Assembly: GCA_009193035.1 (NCBI GenBank)
Contig: SWDT01000049.1
Coordinates: 558,001-622,000, forward strand
DNA: 64,000 nt
Direction of reading: 5' to 3'
DNA from: Halicephalobus mephisto
Lineage: Eukaryota; Nematoda; Chromadorea; Rhabditida; Panagrolaimidae
The notes under the pieces are model-generated. The model ran no database searches and had not been told where the DNA came from. It worked only from the letters and a program-made list of their open reading frames with translations. A program made the position numbers and the translations under genes. Numbering within the stretch: position 1 is the first letter of the stretch; each line of letters begins with the position of its first letter. This document shows, piece by piece, positions 46,070 to 58,817 of the stretch.

Positions 46070-47400
46070 GTGAGTGTTTACTAGGAAAATAAGGAAATTT
46101 TTAGAAATAAGGAAAATGAACAAAAACGATATAAAAGTTCTTTAACGTTTTTGGATTTTCGAAACAAGCAAACTGGTCTTCGGTAAAAATCTCTCCTGAC
46201 GGTTTTTGGGTAGGATTACACGATGTTTTTGAAAACCCTGAGATTTTTCGGAACGTAATGGATGACTTTGGGACCTTACAGAATACCTTAGATTTCAAAT
46301 TTTACGATTTTTGGTCTTAACTGGAAAGTTTAAAAATTTTACTTTTATAGTAAAATAATTAAAACTTTACAGAATAATTTAAATTTTAAATTTTAACTAA
46401 AAAGTTTTGAAATTTTCGCATAAATTTTACCTTTATAATAAAGTAATTAAAATTTTACAAAATACCTTAGATTTCAAATTTTGTGATTTTTGGTTTTAAC
46501 TAAAGTTTTGGAAATTCGTGTTGAAACAACTTTGATATTTTTGCGAAAAACATTGTTTTCTACAATATTACGACTTTAGAACCTGACAAAAATACATAAA
46601 TAAAATTCATTTTTCGATTTCGGCTGAAAAAAAATCTTAGAAATTTATGTCGAAATAATTTTCGAATATTTTTTTCTTTTTAAAAAAATAAAATTTAAAC
46701 TTAAAAAAAAACATTAAATTTTTTTAATTTGAGTCTAAATTGGAAAATTTTGAAAATTTATATCGAAATAATTTTCGAATATTTTTTTCTTTTTATAAAA
46801 ATATAATTTAAATTTTAAATAACATTAAATTTTTTAATTTGAGTCTAAATTGGAAAATTTTGAAAATTTATATCGAAATAATTTTCGAATATTTTTTTCT
46901 TTTTATAAAAATATAATCAAAACAATGGATCTCCGATTTCGATTTTTAAATTTTGCTCAAAAAACAGACTGATGACATTTGACAAAATTAAGATTTCTTA
47001 ATCCAAACAACATCTACGATTAATTTTATTTTTTATTATTTAATTCCTAATGTTTCTCTCAAAACATGTCTGTAATTAAATTTAATTATTTAAATTTTCG
47101 ATTTTCTTTATTGATAATTTTAAAATTCTTTAAAAATTAATTTTTAAAATTTTTTAAAATTTATTTTTTTATTTTTTTAAAATTCTTTAAAAATTTATTT
47201 TTTTAAATTTTTTTAAAATTTATTTTTTTAAATGTTTTAAAAATTTATTTTTTTATTTTTCTTAAAATTTATTTTTTTTCTAAATTTATCTTTTTAATTA
47301 ATTAAAAATAATTAATTTTGCATTCCATTATCACTTCCAATTTTTTCATTATTGAAATTTGGATTTTGTATCGAAAATTATCCAACCATGAAAAAATATT
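46070..47400. repeat. AT-rich degenerate repeats
   Basis: Three copies of a ~115-base unit (46620-46915) holding ATATCGAAATAATTTTCGAA, related to the 42.9-43.6 kb array, then T/A-rich DNA at 47090-47310. Confidence 0.5.
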
Positions 47401-47421
47401 GTTTGAATTTCAAGGACACAG

Positions 47422-47523
47422 AAGTTTGCAATTATCTCGGGTCTGGCAGATAATCCTCCGAGTTTGGGTGATTTCGCAAATCTGAGCGGATTTGAACAAA
47501 TCCGGAATTTTTATTTTTACTAA
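47422..47523 (+). other. Exon-like open segment
   Basis: After CACAG, 33 codons (KFAIISGLADNPPSLGDFAN and on) are open in phase 0, the phase left by the candidate exon at 45941. The acceptor is weak and no good donor follows. Unassigned. Confidence 0.2.
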
Positions 47524-47529
47524 AAGTGT

Positions 47530-48600
47530 CATTATTTTGAATTTTCTGGGCCATGATGGAATTGAGTATTGAAAAAATTAGAAATATTGAAAAAATTGAA
47601 AAAAATTAGAAATATTGAAAAAAATTGAAAATATTGAAAAAAATTGAAAATATTGGAAATCCAGAGTTTTCTCAGGATATTTTGTGACCTTCAATCTGCG
47701 CAGGAACAATGGACGGCCTCGATTTCTCGCTTTTGCCAGTTTTTCCTTTATTATAGTGTTGTAAAAATTAAAAACCGGTGTTTTTGTAGAATTTTTTCGA
47801 AATTTTTGTAAATTTTAAAATATTTAAAATTTTCGAAAGAATTTGAAAAATTCGATGAAATTATTAAAAATTAAAAAATTTATTAAATTTTGGAAGTTTT
47901 AAAAAATTTCAAAAAATTTTGTGGAATTATTAAAAATTATTAATTTTAGAAAATTCTGAAATTTTGTATTTTTAAAATTTTGATAATTTTCCATTAAATT
48001 CTGCAAAATTCTAGAAATTTCTAAAAACATAAAAATTTTCTGAAATTTCAAAGTAGTTTAGAATTTAGTTAAAAATTCCGAAATCTGAGATTCTAAAAAA
48101 TTACAAAATCTTCTATTATATTCCCCAATATTTGAAAAAAAATTTCTGAAATTTTGGAAAATTTTAAAATTTTTCTGATTTCGGAGAATTTTAAAATTTC
48201 AAAGATTCTGAAATTCTGGGAAATTTTAGAATTTTGAAGTTTCTGGGATTCTGAAATTTGTGGAATTTTTAAATTTCTGAAATTCTGGAAAATTTTAGAA
48301 TTTTAAAACTTTTCTGATTTCGGAGAATTTTAAAATTTCAAAGATTCTGAAATTCTGGGAAATTTTAGAATTTTGAAGTTTCTGGGATTCTGAAATTTGT
48401 GGAATTTTTAAATTTCTGAAATTCTGGAAATATTAGTCGGATTCTAGGAAGTTTCAAAATTCCCAATGTTTGGAATACTTAAATTTATAATTTTTTGCTG
48501 TAATTTGGGGACTTGGACTTTGATTAACTTTAAAATATGAAAGTCGATATTTGTACAAATTACAAAATCAATGATTTAGCTTGATTTTGTCGCTTTTGAA
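47530..48600. repeat. AT-rich DNA with a ~138-base tandem duplication
   Basis: 48170-48310 is repeated at 48305-48435 (words TTTCGGAGAATTTTAAAATT and AGTTTCTGGGATTCTGAAAT). The rest is degenerate. Confidence 0.55.
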
Positions 48601-48890
48601 TAAAAATTGAAGCGACCTCGTTCGTTCCGGTTTATGCACGCCTCTTTCGAATGCACGCCATTCAAACTGATTCTTTTTCTCTTTTCCTGGCAGACTCCCT
48701 CTTTCTCCATGGTAATGCGTGTGAATCCCATCTAAACATTTCAAAAAAGAACGAGGGAGTGTTGTCCGTCAATTTTTGCTTTTTATTCTTTCCAATGGAA
48801 ATCAGAATGATGGAAGCCAGTTCTGTGGTTTTCGGACTATTCAAGTGGTATTCTATTGAGTCAAAAATATTCGTTTCGAAACCATAAAAT
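48601..48890. other. GC-richer island, nature unknown
   Basis: Contains a pyrimidine-rich acceptor-like TTTTCTCTTTTCCTGGCAG (to 48692), and ACTCCCTC/GAGGGAGT 8-base inverted repeats about 55 bases apart. A 78-codon plus frame starting at 48651 has low-complexity content and no family match. Could be a regulatory or RNA element. Confidence 0.3.
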
Positions 48891-51030
48891 AAAATAAAAT
48901 AAAATAAAAATAAAAATTTACGCGAAATGAACGTTTTTGAAAGTCGTACTTTCGAAATTGAATTTTTATAAAAAGTTATTTTTCAATTTTCTTTTGTTAA
49001 AAGTACTTTTAAATATTAAAAATTAATTTTCGGAATTTTTTGAAATTTATACTTTGAGAAAAATAATTTTTTAAAAACTAAAAAGTAGTAAAAATGAAAT
49101 TGAAAAATAGTTTTCAATGAATTTCGAAATTAAATTTTTTGTTTTGGTTCTGGAGCTGATCTCCAACTCTGTATTTTTCTATTTTTTTAATTTTTATTAA
49201 AATTTTTAGAAAATTTCAGAATTTAGTGCAAATTTTCGAGAATTTTGTAGAAAATTATAAAATTTAGAGAAAGTTTATAGAATTTAGGATTTAGTAGAAG
49301 ATTTTGAAATATTTTTGAATTTTTAGAGTATTTTGGAATTTTTAGAGTATTTAAGAAATTTTGAAATATTTTGAAATTTTTAGAGTATTTAAGAAAATTT
49401 TAAAATATTTAAGAAGATTTTTAGAATATTTTAGAATTCTTGGAAGATTTTAAAATATTTAAGAAATTTTTAGAATATTTTGAAATTTTTAGAGTATTTA
49501 AGAAAATTTTAAAATATTTAAGAAGATTTTTAGAAGACTTCAGAATCTGATGGAAAATCCTAGAAGAATTTAAATCTGGAAGAATTTTTTAGAAAGCTTT
49601 TGAATTTAACAGAAAAATTCAAAAATCACCAGAAGATTTTAGAATCTGGTAGGAAATTTCTGAAGTTTTCGAAAATCTCATAAAAAGTTTTACAATTTTC
49701 CAAAATTCAATATAGAATTTTAAATCATGAGTTTCGAACATTTCTAAAGTTTTCTAGGAAATTATGTCAAGATGATTTTTCAAAAATTTTCGGTTTTTAT
49801 ATTGATGTTATTCTGTAACTAATATTCGAATCCAATATTTGTGAAATTTCCGAAAATTCTTTCAAAAATCGTGTCGAGAGAACTTCATAAAAATGTTCGT
49901 TTTTGATTTTTACAATTATAATTTTTTTCACGACGGACAGATTCCACTTTATCCGCGGATTTCGAGGTCAGATGAATTAAGAAGACAGTTTTTTCCATAA
50001 TTATATTTACTTTTTTCAACTTTTATCGAAATTAAATTTTTTATTAAAATTATTTTTTTTTATTAAAATTCAAAGTTTTATAAAAATTAAATTTTTTACT
50101 AAAATTAAACTTTTTATTAAAATTCAAATTTTTTAATAAAATTAAATTTTTTACTAAAATTAAAGTTTTTATTGAAATTCAAAGTTTTATTAAATTCAAA
50201 TTTTTATAAAAATTAAAGTTTTTATTAAAATTAAACTTTTTTATTAAAATTCAAATTTTTTATTAAAATTAAACTTTTTATTAAAATTCAAATTTTTTAT
50301 TAAAATTAAACTTTTTATTAAAATTCAAATTTTTTATTAAAATTAAACTTTTTATTGAAATCTATGACTCATGACTGTAGTTCTGAGATGTTTATTCACT
50401 ATAATCCCCCAGAACTTTTGTATTTTTTCAGGACCAAGAGAAAGTTTAAAATTGGATTGCTTATTCAAAAATTGAATTAATGTACTTACTGACAGAAAGT
50501 TATAAATCTGAATTATTTTATTTCGTCAAATTCGATGGCTTTGTTGGACAAGTTGTGCGAATGGGGTGACATCTCTTGAATCGGGGTGAAATGGCACCTT
50601 CATCCGTGCACTTTGTCGAACAAAAGCAAAATGGATTATTTGGATAACAAATTGAGAAACATCTTTAAAGATATTTCAACTTATAATACGATATTTTTAT
50701 TTAAAATCAAGTTTATTATTACTTTATAATTCTACTGTAAAAACTTCGAAAAATCGAATAAAGTAAGTTTAAATTTTTGAATTTTGATTTTACATTTATT
50801 ATTTTAAAAAAGTTTGAAAAATTTTCAGAATTATTATTATTTTTAATTTTTCAAGTAATTTCTTTCGTTAAAGTTTATTTTTTTTTCAATTTGTAAAAAA
50901 TTACAGTAATTAAAATTTTTTTTCATAAAATTTAACAAAAAAATTTTTCAATAAAAAATTCGAAATTTTCAATTTTTAAATATTGTTTTTCAAAAATTTC
51001 TGAAAATGAATTTCTTCGTTAATCTTTGGC
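48891..51030. other. AT-rich desert with short repeats
   Basis: Repeats of TTTTTAGAGTATTTAAGAAA (49300-49550) and a ~40-base unit TTATTAAAATTCAAATTTTT (49990-50355). No gene recognised. The patch 50500-50640 is less AT-rich, without a supported frame. Confidence 0.4.
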
Positions 51031-51770
51031 TAATGATGTAACAGATGGATATTTATCTGAATGACATTTTTGAAACTAAAAATATAATCTTTGATGTTTT
51101 TGATTGATGGTCCATTTGCTCAAATATCGAACCAATTTGGGTTTAATTAAGTATTTTTTTATTCAATTATTCTAGAAATTTAATATAAACATCAATTAAG
51201 AAATTTTATATTTCAAATTTTTGGGGATTTTTAAAGATTTTTTTGAAAATTGGCATTTGGAGGAGATACTGTAGATCTGCGTTCATCTGAGTACCACTTA
51301 TTTCTGAAATGAAAAATTTTGATTTTTGTGATTCGGAATTCATTGTTTCAAAATAACAATTTTAAATTAATTTATTTTTTATAAAATTATTTTAAAAAAT
51401 TAACAGAATAAACATAAATTAAAAAATTGTACATTTCCAATTTTCTGATTTTCTGATTTTTAACATTTGAAAAAACTTTGGTTTTTTATCATGGATGTTC
51501 GTTCATCTAAGTGCCATTTTTTTCCAAAGTCTGAATTTTGATGTTGTTTGTGATCGACACTTTTCCAAATAGCAACTTATTTTAAAATTAATTGTGTCTT
51601 TTTTTAATGAACAATTTTTTAAACCTAAATATTATAAAAACCTCTTATTAAACTTCTGAATTCTAATCTTTTGAACTTTCTTAAGACGTTTGAAAATTTT
51701 TAGTGAATTAATATTTCAAAATTTCCTCGATGCCATCATGGAGATACGCGTGTTGAAACATCACTTTTAT
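51030..51770. repeat. Degenerate ~210-245 base repeat
   Basis: Four diverged units mark themselves by TTCATCTGAGTACCAC-like words at about 51042, 51276, 51488 and 51738. Confidence 0.4.
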
Positions 51771-51985
51771 ATATACACAAAAGTGTAATTTCCGCGCGAC
51801 GAAAATGTAAAAATTGTACTTTTGTTGAGGAAGATTTTGTAACTTTTGTTAAATGTTGACTTTCGTAACAAGTATGGCTTTCGTCACAGGTGCTAAATGC
51901 TCATATAAATCGTCATAATTGTACTAGTTTTTGTTTGAATTGATAGTTATTTCGAAAATTATATAGCAGTAATGTTTGTTATGTT

Positions 51986-52520
51986 ATACACAAGAAAGTG
52001 CATTAAAATAGCTCCGATGTATTGAATACATCATATTTAATATATTGGTAATTGGATACAATACACCGATATTGTATTTAATGCATCGATATGTTAAGTA
52101 AAATACATTGGTATTACACTGAATGTATCAATATACTGAATACAATGTATTGATACATTGAATATACCATACTCAATACATCAGAGCTGTTTTAATATAC
52201 TGGTATATTATATACCATATTCCCTATATAGAAAGAGTGCATTAAAACCACTCTAATGTATCATATATATCATATTTAATGTACCGATCTCAACTTTATA
52301 TATCGGCACATTGAATATAATGTATCCAATACATCAGAGCCGTTTTAATATACTGGCATATTATATACCATATTCCCTATACAGAAAGAGTACATTAAAA
52401 CGACTCTAATGCATTGGATACATTATATTTAATGTACCAATCTCAACTTTATATATCGATATATCAAATACAATGTATTGATACATCAGAGCCGGTTTAA
52501 TGTATCCTTTTTGTATACAC
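51986..52520. mobile_element. Family A elements, copy A5 (multiple units)
   Basis: TATACACAAGAAAGTGCATT at the left and the inverted AATGTATCCTTTTTGTATAC at the right. Inner end-like junctions at about 52225 and 52380 (CTATACAGAAAGAGTACATT) suggest three units joined or nested. Confidence 0.65.
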
Positions 52521-52560
52521 TGGGATAAAAGTTGCTATTATCTATATACCAATAAGTTTA

Positions 52561-52850
52561 CTACACAGAAAAATCGTAACGTTCCGTTATGAAAGATTTC
52601 GTAACTTTTGCCAAACGTTGCAATTTTTCATAACAAATATGGTTTTTGTCAGAAATATCAAATATTAATGAAAATTATAACCAGATATCTCGATTTTGAA
52701 CTAATTCAAACATTAAAGGTGTTAAAAACTGACATCTCTGACTGTAAAAATTGTGTTACATTCTTTTCAGAATCGTCAATTGTTCTGAAAACCACGTAAT
52801 AGTTATGGTTGCGTTTGTACTTGAACAAAAATTACTATTTTTCTGTATAC
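52561..52850. mobile_element. TIR element related to family B
   Basis: Ends TACACAGAAAAATCGTAACG and the inverted TTACTATTTTTCTGTATAC; interior holds CGTAACTTTTGCCAAACGTT. Similar internal words occur at 51771-51860. Confidence 0.5.
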
Positions 52851-53208
52851 TATAGCTAAGAGGATCAATGTCAGATTTCTAACCTTTAATGAATAATCCA
52901 TTTATCCAGTTACCATGACCTTTCTATAATCCTTTTACAATAATTACCCAGCCAAATATTCCCCATTGAAGAACTAAAAAGTTCACTTGATATTACTTGA
53001 AGGAAATTTCATTAATCTTACTCTAACTTCATTGAAAGACCATTCTCGTACTTTTTAGATTATTGCATTTGGTGTCCTTTGCTTTCTGTAATTTTTTATT
53101 ATCACCAGATAAAAACCCGAATAAAACTCTTTGAGTTATTTTAAAATACAAGGAGATGTGACGAAGGGGGTTGAACGAACCCAAAACAAATAAATATAAA
53201 TTGCAAAT

Positions 53209-53877
53209 CTAAAATACAAGTTTTAATTTCATTATTGACTGGATAACTTTGCTGGAACATTTGCTTCTGTGAGATAAAGCGGCTTTGATTGCCGTATCGA
53301 AGACGTATTTTACGTTTTCTCGGGTCTTGGCACTGCACTCGATCAGAGGGTAATGGGAGACTTCTTTGGCCAACTCCTGGGCTTCGGACAGAGGGACCAC
53401 TGGTTGGAGGTTCTCATCTCCTTGGATATAGGGGGATTTTTTGGAAGATTCTTCTCTGATGTCTTTTTTGTTCCCAACAAGGAGGATCGGAGTAGTCGGA
53501 CAGAAACGACGGATCTCCGGAAGCCATTTATCCCGGATGTGCTTGAGGGATTCTGATCTTTCTACAGAATAGCAGGCAATGATCGCATCGGCATCTGGAT
53601 AAGACAGGGGACGAAGGGAATCAAAGTCTTGTTCCCCAGCTGTATCACATACAGTAAGAACTCTCTGGAAGCAAGTTCATTAAACTAGAACTCTCACAAC
53701 GAAAATGCTTACAATTTTCCCATGAACTAACGCTTCGATGGCGTAATCGTCGAAGGCGGTGGGAGTGTACTGTTCAGTGTATCCTCCTCCGGAATGGGCC
53801 ACGATCAGAGATGTCTTTCCACAAGCCCCATCTCCCACAACGACGATTTTTAAATTTCGCTTTAGGGATTTGTCCAT
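53209..53877 (-). CDS. Divergent Rho-family small GTPase without CaaX box
   Basis: Two exons, 53877-53713 and 53664-53209, give 206 residues. The Rho fold is complete: P-loop GDGACGKTS as in RhoA, switch I YTPTAFDDYA, switch II DTAGEQDFDSLRPLSYPDAD, G4 NKKD, the Rho-specific insert after IREESSKKSPYIQGD, and G5 ECSAKT. Several key residues differ. The catalytic Gln61 (Ras numbering) and Glu62 are swapped (DTAGEQ, not DTAGQE), and the Trp before the DTAG motif is Cys. The C-terminus (KVIQSIMKLKLVF) lacks the CaaX prenylation motif. It could be a slow-hydrolysing, atypical Rho protein. Start ATG 53877 is the only ATG before the P-loop. The intron (48 bases) is clean, so the gene is probably expressed. 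The orthologue in C. elegans is not certain. Confidence 0.88.
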
Positions 53878-54110
53878 TGCAACTCGAATGACTGTACAAT
53901 TCCAAAATACCTCAAGGAAGACCACCAGATCAATGACGTAAGGAAGCAGAGAAGACAATTGGGGAACAGTAGCAACAACTCGCCTGGAATAAAGAAGAAA
54001 ATTCAAGGATCTGCTCCACCAGATCGATGGCGGATGAATCGGATCTCCAAGTATCAAGTGACTTGAATGAGTCTAGTTGGAGAAACAAGTTTGGTTCCTG
54101 TAAATATTTA
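53878..54110 (-). promoter_or_regulatory. Probable 5' UTR/promoter of the Rho-like gene
   Basis: Balanced-composition DNA directly upstream of the start, with acceptor-like TTTATTCCAG at about 53985 and TTGTACAG at about 53893, either of which could receive a leader. No core promoter motif is certain. Confidence 0.35.
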
Positions 54111-56090
54111 CAATAAATCAAAGATGTAAAAGATGAATTTTTTCACGTTTTGGGATGTATATAAATTATATTATTGTAAAAATTAAAAGTGGATATTGTT
54201 GTGGGATTTTCTCGACGCGAATTTTGGAAACTTTTAGATTTCCTGGTTTTAGGTATTGATATTCAATTTTGAAAGATTCTGAAAGATTTAAAAAAATTAA
54301 AAGTTTTATAAAATTTCAAAAAGTTTCAGAATCTTCCACTGGATTCTGGAGGACTAGAAAGTTCGGAAAATTCTAGAATTTTCTGACTTTTGATTAACTA
54401 TTCAAATAAATAAAAAATAATTAAAATTAATTACAATGACATCCTCTTGACCTTTTAATAAAATTCCGAACTTTTCCTGAGGCAATGTTCTTTGAAACTT
54501 AAATCTAAATTAAGTTTCTTCAAGTATTAGACAGTTTTCAATTATCTTTGGAAATTCAAAATCGAAAAACTGGAAACGTTAGTTTTTATAAAAATTTCCG
54601 CCAGAGTAATTTTTTCCTTCCTGGTTTTTCAGAATCCGTCAACTTCAGCCTCAATGAAATCAGTCTTGTGAACCGAAAAAAATTACTCCCTCTTTTTTAT
54701 GAAAAAAATTACTCTTTTTTATGAAAAAAATTACTCCCTCTTTTTTATGAAAAAAAGTAACATAGATGGTAGAAAAAAAAATTATTTTTTTTCGCCTTGG
54801 TCGAAATTAAACACATTATTCTTAAAAAATTTACAAATTACAAAACTTAAAAATTTAATAATAAATAATAATTCAAATATTCTTTTCGCGCGCATTTTTT
54901 CTTTCGTTGTGGGACCTTTTTTGACAGATATTCCTTTTTTGCGTAGGTGCGGAACAAACATTTTAGTTTTTTTCACTTTTCGTTAATTTTATTTTTTTCA
55001 ATTTCGATTTTTTCAACAATAAAGCTATAATTTGAATAATTTACATAATTTATATAATAAAGTCCCCGAAAACCAAAGTAGAAATACTGTACTTTGTTTC
55101 TAATTTTACAGTAAAAATAATCCTCGTTATTTTGTAAATTGGTTTAGTGTCTTTAAATTAAAAAAGGACCCAGGAGGTTCCGAAATTATCTGGGGCTTGA
55201 CGTAAACCGACATAAATGGTCATAAACAAGTCATAATTTAGCTTTACTGAAAAGATAACTTTGAAAACTGAGAATCCCAAAAATCCCAATTTAAAACCAC
55301 TTTAATCAAACGAATACTGTACAAATTTCCGAAATATATTTTTATTTAATTTCACTATTTTCAAAAAATTACAGTATTTTTAAAAAATTTAAAAATTAAA
55401 TTTTAAAAAAAAGTAATTTCAAAAAATTACAGTATTTTTAAAAAAGTAAATTTAAAAAATTACAGTATGTTTCTAAAAAAAGTAAAATTCTAAGAAATTA
55501 ATTTTTAAAATTCTGTTTAAAAATCAATTTAAATTTTAAAATATTTTTCAAAAATTTCGTTTTTTTGAAAACATTCAATCCCCATAATTTTGATTTAAAA
55601 ATAATCAAAATATTTTTAATATTGGCTAAATTAAAGTATTTTCAGGTTTTCTAAAGGTGTACTGTATGACAAAATTAATGAAGTCCAACTACTTTTGAAA
55701 TTTCTACCGTAACTTTAAAGTTACAAATTGTTAATTTTTACATTCAAGTAATCAGTCAAAAGATAAACAACTCTGAAATTTCCAAAACTGACTTAATTAT
55801 TAAATTACACTCCAACGTAAATCTGACTAATTTAAAAAAATTCAAAATTCTATAAAAATAGAAAAAAATAAATTAAAAAATAAAAAATTCTATAAAAATA
55901 AAAAATAAAATTTAAAAAAATTCAAAATTTTATAAAAATAGAAAAAATTAAATTTTGAAATTAATTTATTTTTGAAAATTTAAAATTAACTAATTTCAAA
56001 AAAGTAAAAGTTCGAAAATTTTAAAAATATATTTAATAATTTAAGGTTTTTAAAAAACATAGTAATTTAGGATTTCTTAATATATATAGT
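54111..56090. other. AT-rich spacer with a short repeat
   Basis: 54675-54755 holds four near-copies of AAAAATTACTCCCTCTTTTT with TATG between. Elsewhere only degenerate TTACAGTATTTTTAAAA words. No gene. Confidence 0.4.
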
Positions 56091-56099
56091 AATTGAGAA

Positions 56100-56265
56100 A
56101 CTTTTAAAAATTCGGACTTTAAGTAAGGATATCTTCAGAAAAGTGGTTTCGAGACAGGGCCATAGGTGGTTTGAAGCATCATTTGCGATGCTGGAGGGCC
56201 CGATAATCAGATTCCGGTCTGGAGAGAAGAAAGTGGGAGGATTCAGAAACACGGATTAAGTTTCA
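56100..56265. other. GC-rich island with nested hairpin, candidate structured RNA
   Basis: Inside AT-rich DNA, GGGCC at about 56157 pairs with GGCCC at about 56196, and between them AGCATC-ATTTGC-GATGCT forms a perfect 6-base-pair hairpin. No coding frame is convincing on either strand. No known snoRNA box set could be confirmed. Confidence 0.3.
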
Positions 56266-57600
56266 ATGGCAGAATTGCAAAAAGAATTTCGACATTACTG
56301 AATACTTCCAAAAAGTAAATTTAACAATGACCTCAGGGAAAGATAACGAAGAATCCAAAAAACACAAAAAGTTTTAAAAAAAAATTTAAAAAAAATAAAA
56401 AACATCGAATTTTTGAAAAATCTAACGTATCGAAAAATTGAGGTAATTAAAAAAAATAAAAAAGTAGACTAAATAAAAAAATTATGTTTTTTTTTAAATT
56501 AAAATTTTCGTCATAAAATTTCGAAAAAATATTTTGATGAAAATTTTTAAAACTTTCCAGTTAAGACCGAAAATTAAAGTTTTACGTCGGTTGTAAAACG
56601 AAAATTACACTATTGCGAAAATCACAAATGTTTATTAAAAAATTCTAAAAAATTGTCTCAAAAAAAATCCGTAACATTTTCCGGTCGGGACAGAAAATTA
56701 CAATTTAAGGTTTGTGTAATTTTGTAAGGATTAGATTCCGTTGTTGAAAAAGTTGACATATTTGCTTAGAAACTTTAGAAAAATTGTTTCAGTACGAATT
56801 TTCCATTTGAGATCAGGAAGTAAAGAATTTAGGGTTCATGTAGTCCTCTGAGATCATTACATCTTAAAAAAACTTACAAAATTATAAAAAATCTTCTCAA
56901 CAAGAACTTTCAGAATTTTCCACTCGAGACCAAAAAATATGATTTTTAAAGTTTATGTAGGTATTTAAAATTATTATATCATAAAAAACTGTTTTTTTAC
57001 AAAATTATAAAAAATTTTCTCAACAAGAACTTTCCACTTAAGACCAGGAAGTATAAAATTTAAAGTTTATGTAGGTATTTAAGATCATTATATCATAAAA
57101 AACTGTTTTTTTACAAAATTATAAAAAATTACCACAAAATGAATTTTTCAGAATTTTCCACTCGAGACCAAAAAATATAACATGTAAATTTTATGTAGTT
57201 CTCTAAGATCATTACATCATAAAAACTGTTTTTTTACAAAATTATAAAAAATTACCACAAAATGAATTTTTCAGAATTTTCCACTCGAGACCAGGAAGTA
57301 TAAAATTTTGCTTATGTAGATCTGTAAATTTTTAAAGTTATAGTACTATTTTGAAAAGCTTTTTAAAAAACCTCAAAAAATACTTTGATACAAATTTCCA
57401 AAATTTTCCACTTGAAACCAAAAAGTGGAAAATTTTATATTTTATAGTTTCGTACGATTTCGAATTTACAATACTCTAAAAACTTCTACCGTAAGATTAG
57501 AAAAATTATCTCGACACGAATTTTCGGAACTTTCCATTTAAGACCAAAAAATATAAAATTTAATTTTTATTTATTTCTACAGTATGCCAAATTCTAATTT
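56266..57600. repeat. ~110-base tandem repeat and relatives
   Basis: Core 56880-57310: TTTTCCACTCGAGACCA, AAGTTTATGTAGGTATT, ATCATTATATCATAAAAAAC in four copies. It is the complement-strand relative of the 42.9-43.6 kb array (GATCTCAATTGGAAAA). Confidence 0.6.
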
Positions 57601-57889
57601 AATTACCGTAATCGGAAAAAATTGAAAAATAAATCTCGTCAAATACCGTAATGAATTCACAAAAATCGTAATAAATTGAATCATTTTTTTAAAAAAATTC
57701 AAATTTCATAGAAAAGTATAAATAGGCACCGGTTGTCAGAATTTTAAATTGTTTAAAATTAAAATTAAAGCAGCTGTCAAATTTTTTGCCTCAGGCTCCG
57801 TTTAAACTAATTTTTGCAAGTTTTTTTCCAAGAAACAAAATTATCAATTACCGTACTAAGAAAACGAAATTCCGAAATTTTGGAGAAAA

Positions 57890-58125
57890 AAAAAAACTTT
57901 TTTTTTAAATATGTAACTTCGAAAATTTTTTTTTAAATATGTAACTTTGAAAAAAATTTAAAAAAATATGTAACTTCGAAAAATTTCTTTAAATATGTAA
58001 CTTTGAAAAAAATTTAAAACAATATATAACTTCAAAAATTTTTTTAAAATATGTAACTTGGAAAAAAATTTAAAAAAATATATAACTTCAAAAATTTCTT
58101 TAAATATGTAACTTTGAAAAAATTA
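57890..58125. repeat. ~33-base tandem repeat
   Basis: Seven or so copies of AATATGTAACTTCGAAAAAT alternating with AATATGTAACTTTGAAAAAA. Confidence 0.75.
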
Positions 58126-58817
58126 AAACGGATTTTTGAGTAGTTATTCATGTTTTGAAAGCTTCTCATTCGGGAAAATCCGTCAAAATTTTTCAAATTT
58201 GGATTTCTCTCGAGAATTTTTAAAACTTAAACTTTTGAAAATTTCGAAAAACCAAAACACAGAATTTCAAAAAAGACGGATTGTTGACAAAAGTAGAAGT
58301 TTACAAAAAGATTAGTTTTTTTAAGGAAAATAAACGAAAAAAAAAATTTTGAATAAAATTTTAAAGTTCAAAATTGACTTCAAATAATCGCTGCGGGAAT
58401 CAGGAAGTTTTCGAAATTAAAAAAGTTCATTCAAAAAAAAATTGTTTTTCAAAATTCCGAAAAATTTAAACTTTGGCTTATCCCACAGTAAGATTAACTG
58501 AAATTCAAAACTTTTAAATTTGTAAAATCCGTAATTTCGACGAATTTTAAAAAAATAAAAATTTGCAAATTTCAAAACATGGTAAATATTGTTTCATTTT
58601 TTTCAGGAACAATATTGAATGTCCAGGATGGTTACCAAAAGCGACATATTTGGTCATATAAAGTTTCCAAGCAAAAATGTGACGAAATACGGTCACAAGT
58701 ATTGCAGAATAAAAAACAACAAAAAATAAATTGCTTTTGTTAGATCTCTGAGAACCGGTGTGGTTGCGTGAGAAATGAAAAAAGTGAGACTTATGTATTC
58801 AAATACTAATGAGATTA
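58126..58817. other. Spacer
   Basis: No gene. A less AT-rich stretch at 58600-58790 is unassigned. Confidence 0.35.

Noticed and set aside
54782..54986. Overlapping Lys/Phe-rich frames on both strands
   Set aside because: AT-rich chance frames without splice signals or family likeness.
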